Source of the DNA: Candidatus Aminicenantota bacterium
GTDB lineage: Bacteria > Acidobacteriota > Aminicenantia > Aminicenantales > Saccharicenantaceae
Assembly (NCBI GenBank): GCA_017999365.1
Contig: JAGNLW010000003.1
Location: 339,082-403,081, forward strand
Length of the DNA: 64,000 bases
Direction of reading: 5' to 3'
Made by a program: the position numbers and the translations under genes. The notes under the pieces are model-generated. The model made no database searches. It was not told where the DNA came from and was given only the letters and a program-made list of their open reading frames with translations. This document shows, one piece after another, positions 55,977 through 64,000 of the stretch (the stretch's first letter is position 1; the number at the start of each line of letters is the position of its first letter).

Positions 55977-57509
55977 ATGAACGCCGAAAGCACCGGAACC
56001 CGCGGGACCGCCGGAGCGAAAGTCGCTCTTTTCGCCCTCTCGCTCGCCCTCGCCCTCGCCGCCTCTCCCCAGACTTCGCCGCAGGGGTTCGGCCGCACCG
56101 GTCCATCGATCGACGCGGCCAAGGCCCCCTCGTTCGTCGCAAGGCGGGCCAAGCTCATGGAAATCCACAAGGACGGCGTCATCGTCATTCCGTCCCAATA
56201 CAGAAGCCGGGATAGCCTGCAGGACAACCTCAATTTCGTTTACCTCACGGGCCTTAAGATGCCCGACGCGGTCCTCGTGCTCGATCCCGGCGGCAGCCCC
56301 CGCGAGACCATCTTCCGGCGCATGACGGCCGGAGGCCCTTCCGGAGCTCGAGGGACGACGGGCCAGGCCGGCAGATCGGGTAACCCGGAGGGGACGGCCC
56401 CACTGAGCCAGGAGCCCCCCGCCTCTGACCCGGGGGTCGTCGAGAAGCCGAATACCCAGCTCTCTCAAACGCTCTTCGGTCTGGTCGGGGCCGGGCGCGC
56501 CAAGCGTGTGTATCTCCCCTTCTCCGACTTCGATTTCTTGACCCGGACGTTCGGAACGATGGGTGCGGTCAATCCCTTCTTCCTGTCCGATACGCTCGTC
56601 AACGTCGATCCGACCCTCGCCGAACTGCGCCTGACCAAGGACGCCGAAGAGATCGCCGCCCTGCGCGAAGCCATCGACCTCACGGCCGAGGCTCTCAACG
56701 AGGCCTTCCGGGCCGCCGAGCCCGGGATGCGCGAAGCCGACCTGGCGGCGATCCTCCGCTACGCCTTCGACAAGCGGGAAACCGAGGACTCGTTCCTCCA
56801 GGCCGCCTCCGGGCCGAACTCGACCAACGTCCACTTCGGGGCGACGGCCCGGCTGCTCGCCGCCGGAGACATCGTCGTCTTCGATGTCGGGGCCTGGGTC
56901 CGCGGCTACACCTCGGACATCAGCCGGACCATTCCGGCCAGCGGCCGCTTCACCAAGGAGCAGCGGGAGATCTACGCGCTGGTGCTCGAAGCCCAGAAGG
57001 CCGGCTGCGCCAAGCTCGTCCCGGGCGTCACCTTCAAGGCGGTTCAGACCGATGTCGAGAACATCCTCATGGCCGGGCTCGAAAAGCTCGGGCTGGTTAC
57101 GGATATCAAGAGCGCCTGGCAGCGGCGCCTGTATATCCAGCACGGCTTCGGCCACGGCATCGGCCTCGACGTCCACGACGTCTGGGCATGGCATTTCCGC
57201 CGGCTTGATAAAGTGGCGATGGCCCCGGGCATGGTCATGACCATGGAGCCGGGGCTCTACTTCCCCGAGAACTATCTCCAGGAATCGCTCGACGAACTCA
57301 AGGGAGCTGTCCCCGACGCCGAGATCGCCGCCTTCCGGGACAAGGCTGGCCCCGTCTACAAGAAATATGCGGGGATCGGTGTCCGCATCGAAGACGATGT
57401 CCTGATCACGCCCGGCGGGAACGAGATCCTCTCGATCCGCGTCCCCAAAGAAATCGCCGACATCGAGAAGATGATGCGGGAGAAGAGCCCGCACAACCTC
57501 CTCAAGTGA
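55977..57509 (+). CDS. Exported Xaa-Pro aminopeptidase (M24B)
   Basis: A 510-residue pita-bread fold metallopeptidase that removes N-terminal residues preceding proline. The signal peptide (about 17-32) suggests export. The creatinase-N domain (about 50-230) contains a Gly/Ser/Pro-rich insertion around 118-150. Dinuclear metal ligands are D in VVFDVGAW, D in SDISRT, H in GFGHGIGLDVHD, E in TMEPGLYF and E in VRIEDDVLIT, all present. GGAGG precedes the ATG. Convergent with the D-aminopeptidase gene, with 61 bases between. Confidence 0.94.
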   Translation: MNAESTGTRGTAGAKVALFALSLALALAASPQTSPQGFGRTGPSIDAAKAPSFVARRAKLMEIHKDGVIVIPSQYRSRDSLQDNLNFVYLTGLKMPDAVLVLDPGGSPRETIFRRMTAGGPSGARGTTGQAGRSGNPEGTAPLSQEPPASDPGVVEKPNTQLSQTLFGLVGAGRAKRVYLPFSDFDFLTRTFGTMGAVNPFFLSDTLVNVDPTLAELRLTKDAEEIAALREAIDLTAEALNEAFRAAEPGMREADLAAILRYAFDKRETEDSFLQAASGPNSTNVHFGATARLLAAGDIVVFDVGAWVRGYTSDISRTIPASGRFTKEQREIYALVLEAQKAGCAKLVPGVTFKAVQTDVENILMAGLEKLGLVTDIKSAWQRRLYIQHGFGHGIGLDVHDVWAWHFRRLDKVAMAPGMVMTMEPGLYFPENYLQESLDELKGAVPDAEIAAFRDKAGPVYKKYAGIGVRIEDDVLITPGGNEILSIRVPKEIADIEKMMREKSPHNLLK

Positions 57510-57570
57510 CGGGTCGGGCGGCCCGTCGCGCGCGTTCCGGCACAAGGGGGAGGGCCGCGGGGGTTTCGTT

Positions 57571-58527
57571 TCAGCGCGCCGGGGCGATGCTGATCATCGC
57601 CCGGAGCGTCCGGAAGCCCTCGATGTAATCGTCCGCGACGAAGGCCAAGGTCCGGGCGTCCACCCGCTCGATCCCCGGCAGGAGCATGGCGCCCATATCG
57701 GCCTGGGCCGAGACGTGATACCCCAGCTCGAACCGGTAGGGGGACGCCGGTTTGAAGGGCTTGAGCCCGGGCAGCCGGACGAGCGCGGTCCTGACGCCGT
57801 CGGCGATCATGCGTCGGGCTTCGGCCATGGGCACGAGCTTGGCGGCCAGCCGTCCATAGGCCTCTTTGACGGCCACGGTGACGACATCCTTGCCCAGGAC
57901 TTCCCCGGCCTGCCGGCAAACGGCCGTGTCGCCGGTGACCAGGACCACGGGGACGCCGTAATAGCCGGCGATGGCCGCGTTGAGCCCCAGCTCGGGCATC
58001 TCGACGCCGTTGAGCTTGATGTGGCGGACGACGGAGCCCGAAATGGTGTGGTCGAGGATGGCGTCCGTGGTCCCGGCCTTGGCGTGATAGCCGACGAAGA
58101 AGCAGGCCGCGAACGAGGCGTCGATGCCCTGCATCATCGACAGGGGCTTGGGCGAGCCGCTGATGAGGACGGCCCGGGGATGGAGGTCGTCGGGGTCGAT
58201 GTTGCGCATCGAGCCGTGGGAATCGTTGACCACGACCTCGGTGGCCCCGGCGGCCAGAGCGGCCTCGACGGCGGCGTTGACGTCCTGGGCCATCCACTTG
58301 CGGCCGTCGGCGTATTCGGCCGTGCCGGGCGTCGTCTGGTCGCCGTGGACGATGTTGGATATGCCTTCCATGTCGACCGAGATGAAGATCTTGAGCGGGG
58401 GCTTGGCAGCGGACTTCGCGGCCGGTTTGGACTGCCCCGCCGCGGGGAGGGCCTGAAACAGGAGGACGAGGACGAACAGAATGGCACAGGCGGGAAGGGC
58501 AAGGGACGGCTTGGCGAGACGGCTCAT
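57571..58527 (-). CDS. Exported D-aminopeptidase, DppA-like (M55)
   Basis: A 318-residue zinc peptidase with signal peptide (about 8-30). M55 marks are SVDMEGISN with the D-x-E ligands, VNDSHGSMRN, FVGYHAKAG and GDTAVCRQA. DppA releases D-amino acids from short peptides such as those from peptidoglycan, so scavenging of cell-wall peptides is likely. The ATG at 58527 is preferred over the longer frame because AAGGAG precedes it and the signal peptide then starts properly. It overlaps the upstream gene by 4 bases. Confidence 0.9.
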   Translation of the reverse strand: MSRLAKPSLALPACAILFVLVLLFQALPAAGQSKPAAKSAAKPPLKIFISVDMEGISNIVHGDQTTPGTAEYADGRKWMAQDVNAAVEAALAAGATEVVVNDSHGSMRNIDPDDLHPRAVLISGSPKPLSMMQGIDASFAACFFVGYHAKAGTTDAILDHTISGSVVRHIKLNGVEMPELGLNAAIAGYYGVPVVLVTGDTAVCRQAGEVLGKDVVTVAVKEAYGRLAAKLVPMAEARRMIADGVRTALVRLPGLKPFKPASPYRFELGYHVSAQADMGAMLLPGIERVDARTLAFVADDYIEGFRTLRAMISIAPAR

Positions 58528-59204
58528 AGGGACTCCTTGGTCGAAAGGGATGACGGAGCGGAGAAAGGGGCTTTTCGGCCGGGGCAACGCTCCCGATCGC
58601 ACAACTGGCAGGCCGAGAACCCTTCTTCGGACGGGAAGAAGATGCCGGAGATCGATTTGCGGGGGATCATGAGCATGCTGTCCGTCAATCTCACGCCGAC
58701 GAGCTTCTCCGTGTCGCCGAAAAGCGAGAAGAGCTTGGGTTGTTCAGTGATGGGCCAATCGGCGAGCGAGCCGGGGCTAAGACTGGAGAGCCGGTCCAAG
58801 CCGAAGCGGGCCTCGATCGTCCCGGCGAGCCAGGCGGCCGCCTTCTCGAGGGCCAGGTTGGCCATCTCCTCGAGGTAGTACTGCTTGAGAATGTCGTCCT
58901 GGGCGCCGGCCGCACGCTCGAGCGCGGGGCCGACGGTGACGATGAACGGAAATACCCTGTTGATCCCGTCGAGCTGGCCTCGAAGAACTGGGCTGGCCAT
59001 CGTGACGCCGCCGACCTCGACCGTCCCCTCCCCCATCGTCCCGATAAAGGAGACATCGTAGACGGCGCGGGGAGCGATCAGCGTCCGGGCGAGCTCGATC
59101 AAACCGTCGAGGGACGGGAACCCGGCCCGCGCGGGATCGAACCTCAACCGGGCCGAGACCTCGGCGACGTCGAAAGCGACAGGCAGGCGTTCGATGACGT
59201 CCAT
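58524..59204 (-). CDS. Stand-alone methionine-synthase activation-domain-like protein
   Basis: A 226-residue cytosolic protein resembling the AdoMet-binding reactivation domain at the C terminus of B12-dependent MetH. SLSPGSLADWPITEQPKLFS (about 142-161) corresponds to that domain's SPG...W segment. The ending CQLCDRERCPGR has three closely spaced cysteines. In organisms with split MetH, such a protein reactivates cob(II)alamin by reductive methylation. It can also serve other corrinoid proteins. No metH or corrinoid gene lies in the window. It is coupled to dppA by a 4-base overlap. Confidence 0.85.
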   Translation of the reverse strand: MDVIERLPVAFDVAEVSARLRFDPARAGFPSLDGLIELARTLIAPRAVYDVSFIGTMGEGTVEVGGVTMASPVLRGQLDGINRVFPFIVTVGPALERAAGAQDDILKQYYLEEMANLALEKAAAWLAGTIEARFGLDRLSSLSPGSLADWPITEQPKLFSLFGDTEKLVGVRLTDSMLMIPRKSISGIFFPSEEGFSACQLCDRERCPGRKAPFSAPSSLSTKESL

Positions 59205-59273
59205 GGCCGATAGCCATTGTTATCCGGATCGGCCCGCCGAATCAAGGCTCGGCGCGCGCCGCGGGGCCGGCTC

Positions 59274-59302
59274 TTGACTTGTCCAGGGGTCGATGCTATC
59301 TC
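59274..59302 (+). promoter_or_regulatory. Promoter of the NadE-like cluster
   Basis: TTGACT (59274-59279) and TATCTC (59297-59302) are 17 bases apart, about 50 bases before the ATG at 59354. Confidence 0.5.
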
Positions 59303-59353
59303 TGCTAGCGTCCGAAGACCTCATATCCGGGAACCCGAGACGGGAGTCGAGCC

Positions 59354-60316
59354 ATGATCTTCGCGAAAGACGTCCTGAACATCGACTGTGTCGCAGAGAC
59401 CGAACGGGTCGTCGCGTTCATCCGCGACCAGGTTCGCGCCATGCACCGCAAGGGGATCGTCATCGGCCTCAGCGGCGGCGTCGATTCGGCCTTGTCGGCC
59501 TCCCTGTCCGTGCGGGCCGTGGGCCGGGAGAACGTCCTGGCCCTGCTGCTCCCGGACAAGGAATCCAGCCCCCAGAGCGCCGCGTTCGCGGCGGCGGAGG
59601 CCGAGCGGCTCGGCATCGAGGCCATGACGGTCGACATCACCCCGGTCCTGGAGGCCTTCGGCACCTACGACAAGCGCGACGCGGTGGCCAAAGCCATCTA
59701 CCCGGATTTCGGCCCCGGCCATACCCTGAAGATCACGCTCCCCGCCGACCTCCTCAACCGGGACGGGTACAATTACTTCACGCTGACCGTCTACGATCCC
59801 GAAGGCCGTTCCCGGTCGAGCCGTCTCGGCAACGACCAGGCCCAGGGCATCATCGCGGCCACCTGCACGAAGCACAGGACCCGCATGATGGCCCAGTATT
59901 ACCATTCCGAGAAGCTCAACTATCTCGTCTGCGGCACGACCAACAAGAGCGAGGCGGTCCAGGGCCTGTTCGTCAAATACGGGGACGGCGGGGTCGACAT
60001 CGAGCCGATCGCCCATCTGTACAAGGACCAGGTCTTCCAGCTGGCCCGGCACCTGGGGGTCGTCCCCGAGATCCTGGACCGCGCCCCGTGCCCGGATACC
60101 TACAGCGCCCCCGTCACGGACGAGGAGTGGTTCTTCCGGATGCCCTTCAGGACGCTTGACCTGCTGCTCTGCGCCTGGGAGAACAAGGTGGATATCGCCG
60201 AGGTCGGCCGGGTCATGGAGCTCCGCGAGGACCAGGTCAAGCGGGCCTTCAGGGACTTCGACAGCAAGTACAGGACGACGGAGCACCTCCGGCATTTCCC
60301 GCCGTCCCTGCCATGA
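59354..60316 (+). CDS. NadE-like ATP-pyrophosphatase/amide synthase, copy 1
   Basis: A 320-residue protein of the NAD synthetase family, which activates a carboxylate with ATP and adds ammonia. The PP-loop is SGGVDS (40-45). GTTNKSE and KYGDGGVDIEPIAHLYKDQV-like segments form the rest of the site. There is no glutaminase domain, so ammonia must come from elsewhere. About 30 residues are inserted near 125-160 (LNRDGYNYFTLTVYDPEGR) compared with short bacterial NadE. A similar insert is in the second copy 900 bases downstream. Two copies beside an acyl-AMP ligase suggest a specialised amidation rather than NAD supply. Confidence 0.85.
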   Translation: MIFAKDVLNIDCVAETERVVAFIRDQVRAMHRKGIVIGLSGGVDSALSASLSVRAVGRENVLALLLPDKESSPQSAAFAAAEAERLGIEAMTVDITPVLEAFGTYDKRDAVAKAIYPDFGPGHTLKITLPADLLNRDGYNYFTLTVYDPEGRSRSSRLGNDQAQGIIAATCTKHRTRMMAQYYHSEKLNYLVCGTTNKSEAVQGLFVKYGDGGVDIEPIAHLYKDQVFQLARHLGVVPEILDRAPCPDTYSAPVTDEEWFFRMPFRTLDLLLCAWENKVDIAEVGRVMELREDQVKRAFRDFDSKYRTTEHLRHFPPSLP

Positions 60317-60324
60317 GGAAAGAC

Positions 60325-61152
60325 ATGAGACTCATACTGATCGCGGCTTTCGGCCTCCTCTCGTTGGCCTCCTGCCGTCAGGCGGCGACCGAGAGCCTGA
60401 ATGCGGCCTACGACCGGCTGGACCGGGTCCCCCGGGACCGATGGGAGGCGCTGGCGCACAAGAAGATCTTTTTCGGACACAAGTCGGTCGGCGCCAACAT
60501 CGTCGACGGCCTGAAGGACGTGCTCGCCCGACGCCCGGACATCGCCCTGGATATCCGGGAGACTCTCGATCCGGCCGCGTTCTCCGGCCCCGTCTTCGCC
60601 CATTCGCCGATCGGGACCAACAAGGACCCGCTGTCGAAGATCGCCCGCTTCCGGGAGGTCCTCGAAAGCGGGGTCGGCGAGACGGCGGACATGGCCTTCT
60701 TCAAGTTCTGTTTCATCGACTTCGACCACGAAACCGATATCCAGGCGATCTTCGACCGCTATGTCGAGCTCATCGACGGCCTCCGGGCGCGTTTCCCCAG
60801 GCTGAGGATCGTCACCTTCACGGTGCCCCTGCTGTCGAAACCCGTCGGCATCAAAGACCGCCTGAGGAAGCTCCTGGGACGGATGCCCTGGCACGAGGAG
60901 GACAACGCCCAGAGGAACCGCTTCAACGAGATGCTGCGGGCCCGTTTCCGGGGATCGCTCTTCGACCTGGCCGCCGTCGAATCGCGCATCGACGACACGA
61001 AGAAGGCCACCTTCAGGAAGGACGGCCGGGCCTACGATATGCTCTACCGCGGCTATACGGACGACGGCGGGCATCTCAATCCGGCGGGCAGACAGATCGT
61101 GGCCATCGAGCTCTTGACCGTGCTCGCCGATCTGCCGGTCCCGACGCCTTAA
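60325..61152 (+). CDS. SGNH-hydrolase-like lipoprotein
   Basis: A 275-residue protein with a lipoprotein signal (lipobox LASC at about 14-17), so it is anchored in a membrane facing the periplasm or outside. FFGHKSVGANIVDGL (near 48) resembles a modified SGNH block I with a Ser. DDGGHLNPAGRQ near the end resembles block V with its Asp/His pair. These could acylate or deacylate a sugar or polymer. The ATG at 60325 is chosen because GAGGAAAG lies just before it; the 60313 ATG overlaps the previous stop but has no such site. It belongs to the NadE-like cluster. Confidence 0.7.
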   Translation: MRLILIAAFGLLSLASCRQAATESLNAAYDRLDRVPRDRWEALAHKKIFFGHKSVGANIVDGLKDVLARRPDIALDIRETLDPAAFSGPVFAHSPIGTNKDPLSKIARFREVLESGVGETADMAFFKFCFIDFDHETDIQAIFDRYVELIDGLRARFPRLRIVTFTVPLLSKPVGIKDRLRKLLGRMPWHEEDNAQRNRFNEMLRARFRGSLFDLAAVESRIDDTKKATFRKDGRAYDMLYRGYTDDGGHLNPAGRQIVAIELLTVLADLPVPTP

Positions 61153-61170
61153 CGGGACTCCGGGGACGGC

Positions 61171-61200
61171 TTGACAGTTTTCGCGCCCGTGGGATATCGT
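61171..61200 (+). promoter_or_regulatory. Internal promoter before NadE-like copy 2
   Basis: TTGACA (61171-61176) and TATCGT (61195-61200) are 18 bases apart, followed by GGGAGA and the ATG at 61226. Confidence 0.55.
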
Positions 61201-61225
61201 ATCACTCACATCACGGGAGAATAAC

Positions 61226-62188
61226 ATGCCTTTTTCCAGGAACGATATCAGGATCGACGCCGCGGCCGAGACCGAACGCCTGGTCGCGGAGATGCGCCGC
61301 GTCGTCGGAAAGGACTTCGCCCGGCGGGGCGGGGTCATCGGCATCAGCGGGGGCATCGATTCGAGCGTCTGTCTGGCCCTGAGCGTCCGGGCTTTCGGGC
61401 CGGACCGGGTCCTGGGCATCACCATGCCGGAGTCGGACTCCAATCCCATCAGCGCGGTCCTGGCCAGGAAGCTGGCCCTCCGCTACGGCGTCCCCTACAT
61501 CGTCGAGGACGTGACCGCGGCGCTGGCCGGCTTCGGGACGTATCGCCGCAGGGACGAGGCCATGAAGGCGGTCTTCCCGGAATACGATTCGACCTACCGG
61601 GCCAAGATCGTCCTGCCGTCGGCCCTGGGCGCCAAAGACCAGCTGAACGTCTTCCAGCTCAAGATCATCTCTCCGGAGGGGGACGAAAAGACCGAACGGG
61701 TCCCCGTCCGGGAGTACCTGCAGATCGTGGCCGCCTCGAATTTCAAGCAGCGCAGCCGCATGTCCATGCTCTATTACCACGCCGACCGGCTCAACTACGC
61801 GGTCATCGGGACCGGCAACAAGAACGAGCACGAGCAGGGCTTCTTCGTCAAGTACGGGGACGGCGGGGCCGACATCAAGCCCATCGCCCACCTGTTCAAG
61901 ACCCAGGTTTTCCAGCTCGCCGAATATCTCGACGTCCCCGAAGAGATCCGCCGGCGCACCCCGACGACCGACACCTACAGCGCCGAGTGCACCCAGGAGG
62001 AGTTCTTCTTCCGGGTGCCTTTCGAGATCGGCGACCTCGTCTGGTACGCCATGGAAAAGGGCGTCCCCGCGGCCGAGGTCGCGCGGGAGCTGGCCATCGG
62101 CGAAGACCAGGTGCTCAACATCCAGAACGACATCAAGCGCAAGATCAAGGCCACGGAATACCTGAGGGCGGAGCCGAAGCACCTCTGA
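61226..62188 (+). CDS. NadE-like ATP-pyrophosphatase/amide synthase, copy 2
   Basis: A 320-residue paralogue of the copy at 59354, with PP-loop SGGIDS (41-46), GTGNKNE and KYGDGGADIKPIAHLFKTQ. It also lacks a glutaminase domain and carries an insert near 125-165 (LGAKDQLNVFQLKIISPEGDE). The two copies differ throughout, so duplication is old. Different residues in the insert may give different substrates. It is followed after 37 bases by the acyl-AMP ligase. Either copy could still be the cell's NAD synthetase. Confidence 0.85.
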   Translation: MPFSRNDIRIDAAAETERLVAEMRRVVGKDFARRGGVIGISGGIDSSVCLALSVRAFGPDRVLGITMPESDSNPISAVLARKLALRYGVPYIVEDVTAALAGFGTYRRRDEAMKAVFPEYDSTYRAKIVLPSALGAKDQLNVFQLKIISPEGDEKTERVPVREYLQIVAASNFKQRSRMSMLYYHADRLNYAVIGTGNKNEHEQGFFVKYGDGGADIKPIAHLFKTQVFQLAEYLDVPEEIRRRTPTTDTYSAECTQEEFFFRVPFEIGDLVWYAMEKGVPAAEVARELAIGEDQVLNIQNDIKRKIKATEYLRAEPKHL

Positions 62189-62225
62189 TGCGGACCGGGA
62201 ACACGGCCGGCGGGGCGATCGGGCC

Positions 62226-63779
62226 ATGAGCCTGACCAAGTTCGTCCACCGTTTCCTCGAGGACGCGGCGGAGCGCTCCCCGGACAAGGACGCCCTCTAC
62301 GCCTCCGGGACATGGGCCACCTACGGGGACCTCAACGCCCGGTCGAACCGCCTGGCCCGCCTTTTGCTGGCGAGGGGACTGGCCAAGGGCGATCGGGTCG
62401 CCCTGTTCATCGAGAATTCCGCCGAATACGTCGTCTCCTATTACGCCGTCCTCAAGGCGGGCGGGACGACCGTGGCCATGAACACCGAGAATACGGCCGA
62501 TGACGTGGCTTATATCGTCCGCGACTGCGGGGTCCGCTTCCTCATCGCGGCGGGCCGCCTGGCGGCGCGAACCCTGGCGGCCGGCCCCGGAGAGGCGGCC
62601 GGGCCCTCGCTCGAGGCCGTGTTCGTCTGGAACGGGCCCAAGGACGCGGACGCGACCTGCCTCGGCCGCCGGGTCGAGGCGCTCCCGGAAACCGCCGCGG
62701 CGTTTCCCGGGGACGATCCCGGGGTCCGGATCATCGACCTTGACATCGCCTCCATCGTCTACACCTCGGGGAGCACCGGCAAGCCCCGGGGGGTCGTCCT
62801 CTCCCATCTGAACATCGTCTCGAACACCCGGTCGATCGTCGAATATCTCCGGCTGACGCCGGACGACCGGGTCCTGGCTGTTCTCCCCTTCCACTACATC
62901 TACGGCAAATCGCTCCTGAACACCCATTTCTTCGTCGGCGGTTCGGTCGTCGTGGACAACCGCTTCCTCTATCCGAACGTCGTCCTCCAGACCATGAGGG
63001 ACCTTTCGGTGACGGGCTTCGCGGGGGTCCCCTCTACGTTCTCCATCCTGCTCAGCCGCTCCAATCTCAGGTCGACGAAGCTGCCCCACCTCCGCTACGT
63101 GACCCAGGCCGGCGGGGCCATGGCCGCCGCCGTGCAGAAGGAGGTCGCCGAGGCCTTCGCCCCGGCCCGCCTGTTCGTCATGTACGGAGCGACCGAAGCC
63201 TCGGCCCGGCTGTCCTATCTCGATCCGGACGATCTGACGAGGAAGTGGGGCTCGATCGGCAAGCCCATCCCCAACGTGGAGCTGTTCGTGGCCGACGAGA
63301 ACGGCCGGCCGCTGCCCGCCGGCCGGGAGGGCGAGCTCGTGGCCAGGGGATCCAACCTCATGTCCGGTTACTGGAACCATCCCGAGGAAACGGAGAAGGC
63401 CCTTCGGGGCGGTCTGTACTTCACCGGGGACATCGGCCGCATGGACGACGAGGGCTTCCTCTTCGTCGTCGGCCGGACCAAGGACATGATCAAGATCGGC
63501 GGCAACCGGGTCAGCGCCAAAGAGATCGAGGAAGCCCTGCACGAGCATCCCGGGGTCGTCGAGGCGGCGGTCATCGGCATCCCCGACGAGGTGCTCGGCG
63601 AAGCCCCCAAGGCGTTCATCGTCCCCAGGGAGGGCGCCGGCGAGGGGTTGCTGGAGGAACTCCCCGGCTTCCTGCAGAAGCGCTTGGCCCCGTATAAGGT
63701 CCCGAGGCTCTACGAGGTCCGGGAAACCCTGCCCAAGAACGAGGCGGGCAAGGTCCTCAAGCGGAAATTAGCGAGCTAG
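62226..63779 (+). CDS. AMP-forming acyl-CoA synthetase/acyl-ACP ligase family enzyme
   Basis: A 517-residue ANL-superfamily ligase that adenylates a carboxylic acid and passes it to CoA or a carrier protein. It has the P-loop YTSGSTGKPRGVVLS (about 179-193) and YGATEASARL. The hinge region is TGDIGRMDDEGFLFVVGRTK and the catalytic Lys lies in PKNEAGKVLKRK at the end. Substrate cannot be read from sequence. Similar ligases sit in exopolysaccharide and lipid-modification clusters (for example exosortase-associated ligases). No acyl carrier gene is in the window. Confidence 0.92.
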   Translation: MSLTKFVHRFLEDAAERSPDKDALYASGTWATYGDLNARSNRLARLLLARGLAKGDRVALFIENSAEYVVSYYAVLKAGGTTVAMNTENTADDVAYIVRDCGVRFLIAAGRLAARTLAAGPGEAAGPSLEAVFVWNGPKDADATCLGRRVEALPETAAAFPGDDPGVRIIDLDIASIVYTSGSTGKPRGVVLSHLNIVSNTRSIVEYLRLTPDDRVLAVLPFHYIYGKSLLNTHFFVGGSVVVDNRFLYPNVVLQTMRDLSVTGFAGVPSTFSILLSRSNLRSTKLPHLRYVTQAGGAMAAAVQKEVAEAFAPARLFVMYGATEASARLSYLDPDDLTRKWGSIGKPIPNVELFVADENGRPLPAGREGELVARGSNLMSGYWNHPEETEKALRGGLYFTGDIGRMDDEGFLFVVGRTKDMIKIGGNRVSAKEIEEALHEHPGVVEAAVIGIPDEVLGEAPKAFIVPREGAGEGLLEELPGFLQKRLAPYKVPRLYEVRETLPKNEAGKVLKRKLAS

Positions 63780-63783
63780 GCTC

Positions 63784-64000
63784 TCAACGGTCTCTGAATA
63801 GCTCCGCCAGATTCCCCGAAGACGCATAGGCTTCCCATCTGGCTTTAGCCGGCGTGGTCCCGACCATACCACTGACATCGGGGCCGATCGGGGGCCAGGC
63901 GAGGTCGCCGAAGTACGACGGCTTGGTCGTGTAGAAAAGGCTGGCCGGGATGTCCCGAGAGCCGATACCCGGATCCCAGACCGGGGCCCTATTGTAATAA
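63784..64000 (-). CDS. C-terminal end of a secreted-type protein (start outside window)
   Basis: The minus strand is open from the right edge to TGA at 63784-63786, giving 71 residues. They include PASLFYTTKPSYFGDLAWPP and IGPDVSGMVGTTPAKARWEAY. This ending is typical of large secreted right-handed beta-helix or related surface proteins whose last segment carries a KPSYFG-LAWPPIGPD pattern. Only the tail is visible, so no function is given. It converges with the acyl-AMP ligase gene, 4 bases apart. Confidence 0.7.
   Translation of the reverse strand, partial: YYNRAPVWDPGIGSRDIPASLFYTTKPSYFGDLAWPPIGPDVSGMVGTTPAKARWEAYASSGNLAELFRDR

Overview
The window is GC-rich, densely coded bacterial chromosome with no rRNA, tRNA, CRISPR, prophage or insertion sequence that I can recognise. 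The gene set includes many secreted peptidases (M28, M19, M24, M55), a large VPS10/sortilin-type repeat protein, HTH-TM-TPR regulators, a PadR/HAAS pair, cytochrome bd, GTP-type PEP carboxykinase and a glycine-rich surface-repeat protein. This fits an Acidobacteriota-type organism, perhaps Candidatus Aminicenantes. That placement is inference from gene content; no marker gene here settles it. TGA is a common stop codon across the window, so the genetic code looks standard.

Layout. 1-4801: end of a PhzF-family gene, a YbaK/CDF-transporter pair on the minus strand, and cydAB. 4869-8936: a secreted thioredoxin-like/TPR protein with an in-frame TGA exactly at the first redox position (probable selenoprotein), an exported methyltransferase-like protein, an esterase and an HpcH/HpaI-type aldolase. 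9094-17277: a three-gene cyclic-di-GMP block: a pseudo-receiver/double-PilZ/hydrolase/methyltransferase fusion, a hybrid histidine kinase/receiver/HD-GYP phosphodiesterase, and a 7TM-PAS-GAF-GGDEF diguanylate cyclase. 17345-25088: DUF1015, HD hydrolase, lactate permease, PEP mutase/isocitrate lyase-family enzyme, PEP carboxykinase and an MFS exporter, mostly C3/C4 carbon handling. 25216-34506: beta-lactamase-like esterase, palindromic repeat cluster, VPS10-like protein, Na+/solute symporter, glycine-rich repeat protein and two small membrane proteins.

34508-39863 is a molybdenum hydroxylase operon: Tat-exported 2Fe-2S subunit, Mo subunit, FAD/4Fe-4S subunit, XdhC-type maturase and MocA-type cytidylyltransferase. 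The ORFs are translationally coupled and resemble PaoABCD. 39924-48871 holds a small monooxygenase-like protein, a TatT-like TPR protein, an RluA-type pseudouridine synthase, an SthA-like flavoprotein, an M28-M19 peptidase fusion, a PcnB-like nucleotidyltransferase and a VKOR-DsbA fusion. 48878-57509 holds a frameshifted ferredoxin-type gene, the autoregulated PadR/HAAS pair, a VapBC toxin-antitoxin, a membrane protein, an HTH-TPR protein, a Gfo/Idh/MocA oxidoreductase and aminopeptidase P. 57571-64000 holds a D-aminopeptidase and a stand-alone B12-methionine-synthase-activation-domain protein. After them come two divergent NadE-like genes flanking an SGNH-like lipoprotein, then an acyl-AMP ligase, and the end of a secreted protein that runs off the right edge.

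The strongest unusual signals are four. The first is the UGA/SECIS-like selenoprotein candidate at 4869-6437. The second is the cyclic-di-GMP block with its unusual first protein. The third is the NadE-like/ligase cluster at 59354-63779, which looks like specialised biosynthesis rather than NAD housekeeping. The fourth is a family of near-identical 29-nt palindromes placed at gene 3' ends, one of which is read as protein at the start of the pseudouridine synthase.
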